A stretch of DNA of 8,066 nucleotides from assembly GCA_007122815.1 (NCBI GenBank), contig SKSV01000319.1, forward strand, positions 1 through 8,066. The letters are read 5' to 3'. The stretch is from Trueperaceae bacterium (GTDB lineage Bacteria; Deinococcota; Deinococci; Deinococcales; Trueperaceae). Both the position numbers and the translations under genes were made by a program. Below the pieces are notes generated by a model, which saw nothing but the letters and a program-made list of their open reading frames with translations, was not told the DNA's origin and ran no database searches. Below are positions 1 through 5,263 of this stretch, piece by piece. The stretch's first letter is position 1; each line of letters starts with the position of its first letter.

Positions 1-724
1 CGCCCATCGGGTCGAGGTTCTCGATCGAGCAGATGATGACGACCGTGTCGTTCGTGTCGCGCATCACCTCGAGCTCGTACTCCTTCCAACCCAGCACCGA
101 CTGCTCGACCAGCACGGTGTGAACAGGAGAGTCGTGGAGCCCTTGCCGGACCACGCGACGGAAGCCGGCCTCGTCGTGTGCGACCCCGCCGCCGGTGCCG
201 CCCAGGGTGAAGCTGGGTCGGATGATCGCCGGGTAACCGATCTCCTCGACGAACTCCAGCCCCTCTTCCAGCGAGCCGACCATACGCCCGGCCGGGGTGG
301 TCAGGCCGATCGACGCCATCGCCTGCTGGAACCTCTGCCTGTCCTCGCCCTTCTCTATGGCCTCGTAGTTCGCTCCGATGAGCTCGACGCCGTAGCGCTC
401 GAGCGTGCCGGCCTCGTGAAGCGCCTTCGCGAGGTTGAGCGCCGTCTGGCCGCCAAGCGTCGGCAAGAGTGCGTCCGGGCGCTCGACCTGGATGACGCGC
501 TCAATCGTGCTGGGCATGAGGGGCTCGACGTAGGTGCGGTCGGCTACCTCGGGGTCGGTCATGATCGTCGCCGGGTTGGCGTTCACGAGCACCACCCGGT
601 AGCCTGCTGCCCGCAGCGCCTTGCAGGCTTGCGTGCCGGAGTAGTCGAACTCGGCCGCCTGACCGATCACGATGGGGCCGGAGCCCAGTATTAGGATGGT
701 GTGGAGGTCGTCGCGTCGCGGCAT
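1..724 (-). CDS. carB: Carbamoyl-phosphate synthase large subunit, N-terminal part (truncated by window edge)
   Basis: Large (synthetase) subunit of the cytoplasmic enzyme that makes carbamoyl phosphate from bicarbonate, glutamine-derived ammonia and two ATP, feeding pyrimidine and arginine synthesis. The reading frame is open from an ATG at 724 to the left edge, giving 241 residues of a family usually near 1,070, so only the first part of the carboxyphosphate-forming half is present. Visible family signatures are the N-terminal [17 protein letters not shown] (about residues 14-30), [10 protein letters not shown] (50-59), LGGQTALN (90-97), the ATP-grasp segment [13 protein letters not shown] (168-180) and GWKEYELEV (212-220). 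The start is supported by AGGAG five bases upstream and by the usual family beginning a few residues before the glycine-rich motif. No carA lies next to its 5' end; it is either downstream, outside the window, or elsewhere. Identification is very secure. Confidence 0.97.
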   Translation of the reverse strand, partial: MPRRDDLHTILILGSGPIVIGQAAEFDYSGTQACKALRAAGYRVVLVNANPATIMTDPEVADRTYVEPLMPSTIERVIQVERPDALLPTLGGQTALNLAKALHEAGTLERYGVELIGANYEAIEKGEDRQRFQQAMASIGLTTPAGRMVGSLEEGLEFVEEIGYPAIIRPSFTLGGTGGGVAHDEAGFRRVVRQGLHDSPVHTVLVEQSVLGWKEYELEVMRDTNDTVVIICSIENLDPMG

Positions 725-729
725 CGAAG

Positions 730-734
730 CTCCT
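730..734 (-). promoter_or_regulatory. Shine-Dalgarno of carB
   Basis: AGGAG on the minus strand with a five-base gap to the ATG at 724. It shows that carB is translated from a leadered mRNA, unlike several other first genes in this window, and it decides the start codon. Confidence 0.75.
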
Positions 735-746
735 GCGTGATCTGGT

Positions 747-787
747 GGACCGGTCCCGCCGTGCGGGTGGTCTCGGGCTCGTTGCCC
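747..787 (-). promoter_or_regulatory. Hairpin-rich leader of carB mRNA
   Basis: Between the predicted carB transcription start and its ribosome site there are a 10-bp palindrome GGACCGGTCC (747-756), a hairpin with arms CCCGC/GCGGG and a 3-base loop (755-767), and one with arms GGGC/GCCC and a 5-base loop (775-787). The first two overlap at 755-756. A second 10-bp palindrome, GGACGCGTCC, lies at 810-819. No U-tract follows, so classical attenuation by an intrinsic terminator is not supported. In GC-rich DNA short hairpins arise by chance; a control function is only a possibility. Confidence 0.3.
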
Positions 788-824
788 CAAGCGGCTCCGC
801 GCTCGCCCAGGACGCGTCCGGCGA

Positions 825-833
825 AGTGTACCA
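825..833 (-). promoter_or_regulatory. Extended -10 promoter of carB
   Basis: Minus-strand TGGTACACT, a TGn extension joined to a TANNNT -10 box, about 100 bases upstream of the carB ATG. No good -35 is visible, as is common for extended -10 promoters. The predicted start near 818 gives a leader of roughly 95 bases. Confidence 0.5.
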
Positions 834-870
834 CCGGGGTTGCCGGGGTCTCCGTCTGGGGCCGGGCCAC

Positions 871-896
871 GGCCAGGCGGTACCGGTACCCTGGCC
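871..896. repeat. Inverted repeat with a 12-bp palindromic core
   Basis: The core GGTACCGGTACC (879-890) is a perfect 12-bp palindrome and also a tandem GGTACC. It is flanked by GGCCAG (871-876) and CTGGCC (891-896), with two extra bases on the left side only, so the whole 26-bp unit can fold as one long hairpin or present a twofold-symmetric protein site. There is no T-tract on either side, so a terminator is unlikely. It lies upstream of the carB promoter and about 65 bases before the Uma2-like start. Confidence 0.6.
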
Positions 897-903
897 CAGC
901 CAT

Positions 904-921
904 GCTCGGCACGAGCCGAGC
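904..921. repeat. Perfect stem-loop, 7-bp arms, ACGA loop
   Basis: GCTCGGC, a four-base ACGA loop, then GCCGAGC. It is the second of four inverted repeats packed into 90 bases before the Uma2-like gene. Confidence 0.6.
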
Positions 922-924
922 CCG

Positions 925-936
925 CGCTGCGCAGCG
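925..936. repeat. 12-bp perfect palindrome
   Basis: CGCTGCGCAGCG reads the same on both strands. It is the third element of the inverted-repeat cluster, starting three bases after the preceding stem-loop ends. Confidence 0.5.
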
Positions 937-945
937 TCTCGCTCA

Positions 946-960
946 CTGCCAGGCTGGCAG
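946..960. repeat. Stem-loop with 6-bp arms next to the Uma2-like start
   Basis: CTGCCA, loop GGC, TGGCAG, ending one base before the ATG at 962. If transcribed it would fold over the place where a ribosome site would lie, and no Shine-Dalgarno is visible there. A translational control role is inference only. Confidence 0.5.
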
Positions 961-961
961 C

Positions 962-1531
962 ATGACCGGTCCCCGAGTGCCCCTTCGTGAGTTGGTCGAG
1001 AACCCTGACCTCGCTGCGCTCGCCCGCTCTCCATCGGTCGAGCTGCTAGCGGGCGAGTTGGCCCACCAGCCTCTCCCCTCGACGGGTGTGGTGGCGGCGG
1101 TGGTGGAGCTCGCCGCCGCCATGGACCAGCAGGCCGTGGGTCTGCGGGTGGGCGTGCGGGACGCCTTCGCCTTCGAGCCGAGCGACCTGCTGCGCCCAGA
1201 GATCAGCGTGGCCCGGCCGCCCCTCGTCCCGATCTTGCGACTGGCTCCGGCCGCGGCGTGCTTGGTGCTCGCCGTGCTCGTGGCCGACCGCATGGAGCTC
1301 GCCCAGCAGCGACTGCGCCGATGCGCGGCAGCGGGTGTCGTGGAGGTCTGGGTCGTCGCGGTGGAGGAGCGCAGTGGGGCAGCCTTCACCGATCCTCGGG
1401 AGGGCCGCTACCGCCGCCGTGAGCTGCTCCTGCCCGGCGAGGCCTTCGCTCCTCGTGACGCGCCCTGGTTGCGCGTCGTGCCCGTCGCGGCCCCGCGTGA
1501 CGCGCCGAAGCCGGTCCCGGTGTTCGCCTGA
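962..1531 (+). CDS. Uma2/DUF820-like protein of PD-(D/E)XK fold with degenerate active site
   Basis: A 189-residue protein whose whole length follows the Uma2 (DUF820) pattern: an N-terminal helix-rich part with VELLAGEL (26-33, family 'yEliDGel'), a conserved proline segment ([11 protein letters not shown], 77-87), LVLAVLV (101-107, family 'LvvEvlS'), then [17 protein letters not shown] (122-138, family 'Y.raGVpeYWlvD') and [13 protein letters not shown] (148-160). In active-type members an Asp after the proline, a Glu in 'EvlS' and a Lys about 14 residues later form the nuclease-like site. Here these positions appear to be Glu80, Ala104 and Arg117, so catalysis is doubtful. The ATG at 962 gives the family's normal N-terminus; an in-frame ATG at 902 would add 20 atypical residues. 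No promoter or Shine-Dalgarno is obvious. It converges on the S4 gene. Its biological role is unknown; family assignment rests on pattern, not a search. Confidence 0.7.
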   Translation: MTGPRVPLRELVENPDLAALARSPSVELLAGELAHQPLPSTGVVAAVVELAAAMDQQAVGLRVGVRDAFAFEPSDLLRPEISVARPPLVPILRLAPAAACLVLAVLVADRMELAQQRLRRCAAAGVVEVWVVAVEERSGAAFTDPREGRYRRRELLLPGEAFAPRDAPWLRVVPVAAPRDAPKPVPVFA

Positions 1532-1532
1532 C

Positions 1533-1754
1533 TCACTTCTCGTCGAGCTCGACCTCGAAGCTCTCCCCGGCCACTTCGAGCACGTCACCCGCGCGCAGCA
1601 GCCGCTTCCTGCGCGTCTCCATAGCGCCGTTCACGCGCACCTCGCCCCCCTGGATCAAGCGCTTCGCCTCGCCTCCGGTGGACACCAGGCCGGCCAGCTT
1701 CAGGGCGTCGTCCAGGCGGAGCACCTCACCGGCATTTGGCTCATCGTCTGGCAC
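1533..1754 (-). CDS. Small S4-domain RNA-binding protein (YbcJ/YaaA type)
   Basis: A 73-residue protein consisting almost entirely of one S4 RNA-binding domain (about residues 12-63). The hallmark run is LDDALKLAGLVSTGGEAKRL (14-33), then IQGGEVRVNG (34-43), ETRRKRLLRAGDVLEV (46-61). This matches the stand-alone S4 proteins such as YbcJ and YaaA, thought to bind structured RNA, perhaps ribosomal; the exact role of the family is poorly defined. It starts with GTG four bases after the pheA stop and has no clear Shine-Dalgarno, so it is probably translated by reinitiation from the pheA message. Its stop lies one base from the stop of the convergent Uma2-like gene, leaving no room for a private terminator. 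Family is secure, molecular target is not. Confidence 0.9.
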   Translation of the reverse strand: MPDDEPNAGEVLRLDDALKLAGLVSTGGEAKRLIQGGEVRVNGAMETRRKRLLRAGDVLEVAGESFEVELDEK

Positions 1755-1758
1755 GGCG

Positions 1759-2613
1759 TCAGTCGAGGTCCACGATCGCCGGCGCCGCCGGGTACGAGCC
1801 CAGGAACTTCACGAAGGCGGCCTTGCGCATCAACCCCGTGAGCGCGGCAGCCACGTGCGGCTCCTCGATGTGACCCTCGATGTCGACGTAGAAGAGGTAG
1901 CTCCAGGGCTTGTCGCGGCGCGGTCGCGACTCGAGCTTCGTCATGTTGATCTCCCGCTCGTGGAACTCCAGCAGGCACTCGACCAGGTCGCCGGGCCTAT
2001 GGCGGGTCGCCAGGACCAGGCTGGTCTTCTGCGGAACGTCGGAGAGCGGTGCCGGATCGGCCGCAAGCACGAAGAAGCGGGTGTAGTTGAAGGCCAGGTC
2101 CTCGATGTTCTCCGCGAGCACCACCAGGTCGTAGACCTCGGCCGCGCGCTTGCTGGCGATGGCGGCCTTGCCGTCACCACCGTTCTCCGCTAGCAGCTTC
2201 GCGGCGCCGGCCGTGTCGAACTCGGTCACCGCCTCGAAGCCGTGCTTGCGCAAGAAGGCCTGGCACTGCTGCAGTCCCTGGGTGTGGCTGTAGACGCGTC
2301 GGACGTCCTCGAGTCGGGTACCGGGACGCGCCAGCAGGTTGTGGTGCACGCGCACCACCTGCTCGCCTACCACGTGCAGAACGGAGTCCGTCAGGAGGTC
2401 GTAGGTCTGGTTGATCGAACCGGCGAGGCTGTTCTCCACCGGCAGGCAGGCATGCGTGCAGCGCCCCTTGAGGGCTGCGTCGAAGGCCTGCTCGAAGGTG
2501 GTGAAGCCAAGCGCTTCACCGTCGGGAGCGAACTGGAGCGCAGCTTGCTCCGAGAACGCGCCCGCCACCCCCTGGAAGGCAACTCGTGTCGGGGTGTGAG
2601 AGGGCTTCGGCAT
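1759..2613 (-). CDS. pheA: Prephenate dehydratase with C-terminal ACT domain
   Basis: Converts prephenate to phenylpyruvate in phenylalanine biosynthesis (cytoplasm). The 284 residues match the usual length of the monofunctional enzyme, with no fused chorismate mutase. The catalytic part shows FQGVAGAFSEQAA (13-25), PVENSLAGSI (58-67), SHTQGLQQC (109-117) and NYTRFFVL (176-183), including the catalytic Thr of the TRF motif (178). The regulatory ACT domain begins at KTSLVL (196-201) and contains the phenylalanine-binding signature ESRP (228-231) and the GALV-like GDLV (208-211), so allosteric feedback by phenylalanine is expected. The family's usual SHPQAL is SHTQGL here. The ATG at 2613 is fixed by a -10 box ending six bases upstream, implying a leaderless mRNA. 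The S4-domain gene follows after four bases. Confidence 0.96.
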   Translation of the reverse strand: MPKPSHTPTRVAFQGVAGAFSEQAALQFAPDGEALGFTTFEQAFDAALKGRCTHACLPVENSLAGSINQTYDLLTDSVLHVVGEQVVRVHHNLLARPGTRLEDVRRVYSHTQGLQQCQAFLRKHGFEAVTEFDTAGAAKLLAENGGDGKAAIASKRAAEVYDLVVLAENIEDLAFNYTRFFVLAADPAPLSDVPQKTSLVLATRHRPGDLVECLLEFHEREINMTKLESRPRRDKPWSYLFYVDIEGHIEEPHVAAALTGLMRKAAFVKFLGSYPAAPAIVDLD

Positions 2614-2619
2614 CCGCGC

Positions 2620-2628
2620 AATCTACCA
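2620..2628 (-). promoter_or_regulatory. Extended -10 promoter of pheA, leaderless
   Basis: Minus-strand TGGTAGATT: TGn followed by the -10 box TAGATT (2625 to 2620). Six bases separate the box from the ATG, so transcription should start at or next to the start codon. No recognisable -35 is present at 16-18 bp. It lies in the 64-base gap after the dynamin stop, so pheA need not depend on upstream read-through. Confidence 0.65.
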
Positions 2629-2677
2629 CCAGGCGCGGACGTGCCATCCCCCACGCTCACGCGGCGCTGGTGGTCCT

Positions 2678-4486
2678 TCAGAGTCGCTCGACGCGCGCGC
2701 GCACCTCGCGCTCGCGGCCATGCCACGCCTCTAGCTCCTCCCGAAGCTCCTCGAGCCGCTCGAGCTCGGTTCGCACGAAGCGCGTGTAGGGCTCGATCGC
2801 GCGGCCGAGTCTCTCCGCCGCGCGGGTCCCCTCCTCGTCGAGCTGAGCGCCAAGACCAGTAGATAGCCCGTCGCGCAGCGCAGCCATCTGCTGGTGCAAG
2901 CGGCGCTTCGCTTGCGCCCGGCGCCGCGGCAGCACCAGCAGACCCAGGCCCATCACGGCCAGTCCGGCCGCCAATCCGGTGACGTCCCAGGCGGTGCTGC
3001 TGACGATGGCGACGGCTGCCGCGCCGAGCCCGACGCCACCGACCTGCATCAGCCCCGCCTGCACAACCGAAGCCTTCAGCGCCTCGCTGAGACGCCGCCC
3101 CTCGGCCTCACGGTCGAAGCTCTCGAGCACCGTCTCCGCTCGGTCGCGCAACGACCTTATCAACGCCTTGCGGTCGTACTGGAAGCGTCCTCCCACCTCG
3201 CCGATCACGCGTTCATCGCCGGCGTGACGGCGCTCGCTCACGAAGGCGACGACGTCCTCCCACTGCTGCAGCGTGCGCTCGATGAGCCAGTCGACCATGG
3301 CAGCCACCGCCTCGTCGATGCGCGTCTCGGCGTCCCGCAGCACGCGCTCCTCGAAGGCTGCACGCACCGCTTCCGGGCGCATGAGCATCAGCAGCTTCGA
3401 GAACCGCACGGTGTCATCGAAGAAGACCTCGCCGCGGCGCTCGACCTCCAGCAGGACCGTGGTCACACGGTCGAGGTAGGCCTGCCCCTCGCGGCGCAGG
3501 TCCTTCCGCCACTGCTCTTGCTGTCGGTCCACGTCCTCCAGGGTGCGGCGATCGTCCAGCAGAAGGCCATGTTGTCGATCCAGCGCACGCCCCGCCTCGA
3601 TCGCCACGTGACGCGCGACACCCAGCGGGTTACCCAGCTTGAGGCGCAATCGTTCGGTATCGAGGGTGCGCGCGAGGTGCCGCTCTAGCGCCGGGAGGCC
3701 GCTCTGCTCCAGCGCCTCGGTGTCCCCCTGGCTCTGCGCGAGGCGTGCCGATCGAGCCGCGAGCGCGAAGACTGGTGGGGTCGTGCCGAGGGTGTCGCGC
3801 GCGTTGCGGCGCACGTAGCTGACGACCTCTTCGAGCTCCTCGCCGTCGCGCAGCAGGTCGGCCTTGTTAACGATCACCGTGACGGGCTTGCCCCAGCCCT
3901 CGATGAGTTCGAGGAAAGCGCGCTCGCTCTGCGTGAAGGCGCGGTCGGCGCTGGTGACGAACAGCACCAGGTCGGCACGCGGCACGAAGCGCTCGGTGAG
4001 CTGTTGGTGCCTGGCCACGACCGCGTTGGTGCCAGGAGTGTCGACCAGCACGAGGTCCTGCAGACGCTCGGTCGGGTGAGTCGCGCTCGCCAGGTCACCC
4101 GAGCGCTCCTCGAACTTCGCCTCCTCACCGTGCTGCACGAGCGTCACGCGATCGGTGGTGGGGGTGACCCCCTCGCGCATCACGTCGGCGCCCAGGAGGG
4201 CGTTGATGAGGCTCGACTTGCCGGCGTTGAACTCGCCCACCACCACCAGCAGGAACAGGCCGTCGAGGTCCTCGGAGGCGTCACGCAGTGCCTCGTTGGC
4301 TTCACCGCGCACGTCGGCGCGCGCCAACAGCGCCTGCAGGTCGCGCAGCAGCGCGCGCTCGGCGAGCAGTGCGGCGCGCGCGTCGGCGGTGGCGCTAGCT
4401 ACCGGGTCCGGACGCCCCGAACCCTCCACTGGGACGAGGCTCTCCTCGGGCACGGCATCGGGGCTGGCGTCCTTGTCGGCATGCAC
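2678..4486 (-). CDS. Bacterial dynamin-like GTPase with C-terminal membrane hairpin
   Basis: A 602-residue large GTPase of the dynamin family, proteins that bind and reshape membranes as GTP-driven polymers. The G domain shows the P-loop GEFNAGKSS (84-92), the switch-I threonines in VTPTTD (107-112), DTPG (149-152) and NKAD (207-210). A long helical region (about 270-470) fits the stalk. Two closely spaced hydrophobic segments (about 482-498 and 502-519), followed by the basic run PRRRAQAKRR, resemble the membrane paddle, and a charged helical tail (about 570-602) ends it. The first 40 residues are acidic, proline-bearing and look disordered. I start it at GTG 4486 because a -10 box ends six bases before it; the open frame extends to an ATG at 4570, but that region contains the promoter. 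Bacterial dynamins often occur in adjacent pairs; this one is alone. Its specific role (division, membrane repair, phage or stress defence) cannot be read from context. Confidence 0.88.
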   Translation of the reverse strand: MHADKDASPDAVPEESLVPVEGSGRPDPVASATADARAALLAERALLRDLQALLARADVRGEANEALRDASEDLDGLFLLVVVGEFNAGKSSLINALLGADVMREGVTPTTDRVTLVQHGEEAKFEERSGDLASATHPTERLQDLVLVDTPGTNAVVARHQQLTERFVPRADLVLFVTSADRAFTQSERAFLELIEGWGKPVTVIVNKADLLRDGEELEEVVSYVRRNARDTLGTTPPVFALAARSARLAQSQGDTEALEQSGLPALERHLARTLDTERLRLKLGNPLGVARHVAIEAGRALDRQHGLLLDDRRTLEDVDRQQEQWRKDLRREGQAYLDRVTTVLLEVERRGEVFFDDTVRFSKLLMLMRPEAVRAAFEERVLRDAETRIDEAVAAMVDWLIERTLQQWEDVVAFVSERRHAGDERVIGEVGGRFQYDRKALIRSLRDRAETVLESFDREAEGRRLSEALKASVVQAGLMQVGGVGLGAAAVAIVSSTAWDVTGLAAGLAVMGLGLLVLPRRRAQAKRRLHQQMAALRDGLSTGLGAQLDEEGTRAAERLGRAIEPYTRFVRTELERLEELREELEAWHGREREVRARVERL

Positions 4487-4492
4487 GGCTGC

Positions 4493-4501
4493 AAGATAGC
4501 A
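4493..4501 (-). promoter_or_regulatory. Extended -10 promoter of the dynamin-like gene, leaderless
   Basis: Minus-strand TGCTATCTT, a TGn plus TATCTT, with six bases to the GTG at 4486. The spacing implies a leaderless transcript and selects GTG 4486 over the upstream ATG 4570. No -35 match is visible 16-18 bp upstream. Confidence 0.65.
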
Positions 4502-4542
4502 CGTCGTCGTCGGCGTTCTCGTGCCGTTGGTACGGGCATCGT

Positions 4543-4568
4543 TGCGCCCCGCCGCTGCGCCCCGCCGC
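4543..4568. repeat. Perfect tandem duplication of a 13-bp unit
   Basis: TGCGCCCCGCCGC occurs twice head to tail without interruption, in the spacer between the divergent dynamin and YbaK-type promoters. It could be a direct-repeat binding site or a simple slippage duplication in GC-rich DNA. Confidence 0.6.
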
Positions 4569-4622
4569 ACTGCAGCTGGCCCGCAGAGGTACCGGCGAAC
4601 GCGCGCCGGGGCCCGCGCTGGC

Positions 4623-4628
4623 TAGACT
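4623..4628 (+). promoter_or_regulatory. -10 box of the ybaK-type gene, leaderless
   Basis: TAGACT followed by seven bases and the ATG at 4636. The spacing fits a leaderless mRNA. No convincing -35 or exact TGn extension is present. Confidence 0.55.
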
Positions 4629-4635
4629 GTTCGGC

Positions 4636-5259
4636 ATGCCGAGCGACACGCAGGCCGGGGACGCGGACTTCGGTTCCCTCCGAGCCGATCTGGACGAGCT
4701 CGATGACCGTCACCTGATGGCCTGGGTCGCTCAGCGGGGCGTGAGCGCCCGGCTGGTCGAGCCGGGCGTACCGACACCCACGGTGCCCACCGCGGCTACG
4801 GCGCTGGGCGTGGGAGTGCAGAGCATCCTCAAGAGCCTCGTCTTCTCGGTGCGGGGCAGGCCGCGCCTCGTCATCGCGGCGGGTGTCGATCGCGTGCGTT
4901 ACCCAGCTCTCGCCGAGGTCTGGGGCGTCAGCCGCCGCGAGGTGCGCATGTGCGCACCGGAGGAAGCGTCCACCATCACCGGCTACCGGGTCGGCGCCAT
5001 GCCCCCCTTCGGCCATCGTGAGGCGCTGCCGACGTTGGTCGACGAACGCTGCGTACGGCCTGAGCGCACCGTGTACGCTGGCGGCGGGAGCCGGAGCGCG
5101 CTGCTCGAACTCACGAGCGCTGAGCTGCTGCGGGCGCTAGCCGAGAACGCGCATGAAGCCGACGCGGACCGACCCCGCTCGCTCGGCCAGGACCCCGAGA
5201 TCGCCGAGCTACCCTCCCCCGTGATAACCGACGTGACCACCCCAGCGGTGAAGGAGTGA
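4636..5259 (+). CDS. YbaK/ProX-type aminoacyl-tRNA deacylase homologue
   Basis: Member of the YbaK/prolyl-tRNA-editing family, free-standing cytoplasmic enzymes that hydrolyse mischarged aminoacyl-tRNA (for example Cys- or Ala-tRNAPro) in translation quality control. The domain spans about residues 30-168 of 207: a hydrophobic N-terminal region, TAATALGVGVQSILKSLVF (52-70) with the conserved Lys66, the GYRVGAMPPFGHR motif (116-128) and the glycine-rich AGGGSRSALLEL (148-159). About 38 polar residues after the domain have no recognisable function. The ATG is chosen because a -10 box sits seven bases upstream. The stop is four bases before the DsbA-like gene, whose Shine-Dalgarno lies inside this gene's last codons, so the two are cotranscribed and probably coupled. 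Which tRNA it edits cannot be deduced; some subfamilies may not be editing enzymes. Confidence 0.88.
   Translation: MPSDTQAGDADFGSLRADLDELDDRHLMAWVAQRGVSARLVEPGVPTPTVPTAATALGVGVQSILKSLVFSVRGRPRLVIAAGVDRVRYPALAEVWGVSRREVRMCAPEEASTITGYRVGAMPPFGHREALPTLVDERCVRPERTVYAGGGSRSALLELTSAELLRALAENAHEADADRPRSLGQDPEIAELPSPVITDVTTPAVKE
5251..5256 (+). promoter_or_regulatory. Shine-Dalgarno of the DsbA-like gene
   Basis: AAGGAG, seven bases before the ATG at 5264 and within the last codons of the preceding gene. It fixes the start codon and suggests translational coupling. Confidence 0.8.
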
Positions 5260-5263
5260 CCCT

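Noticed and set aside
887..904. TACCCT box (887-892) and in-frame ATG at 902 as a leaderless start for the Uma2-like gene
   Set aside because: The gap is nine bases, outside the 6-7 seen elsewhere; the box lies inside the palindrome; and the 20 extra residues do not fit the family N-terminus. Left as an alternative only.
119..1034. Open frames of 148-276 codons on both strands over carB and its spacer, including one from 701 that runs into the Uma2-like gene
   Set aside because: They are shadows or upstream extensions produced by GC-rich codon bias: arginine/proline-rich translations without family signatures. The carB frame is far better supported, and the Uma2 pattern begins at 962.
1529..1535. 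Bidirectional terminator between the convergent Uma2-like and S4 genes
   Set aside because: The stops are one base apart and no GC hairpin with T-tract is seen around them; transcripts probably overlap into the opposing genes.
1086..1841. 251-codon plus-strand frame rich in Trp, Ser, Arg
   Set aside because: It overlaps the Uma2-like gene and the S4 and pheA genes in other frames and has no recognisable domain or start signal.
2894..3688. 264-codon plus-strand frame antisense to the dynamin-like gene
   Set aside because: Glutamine/histidine/arginine-rich translation typical of the antisense of a GC-rich gene; no ribosome site or promoter.
4543..4568. Tandem 13-mer as the start of a CRISPR array
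   Set aside because: Only two copies with no spacer between them and no cas genes.
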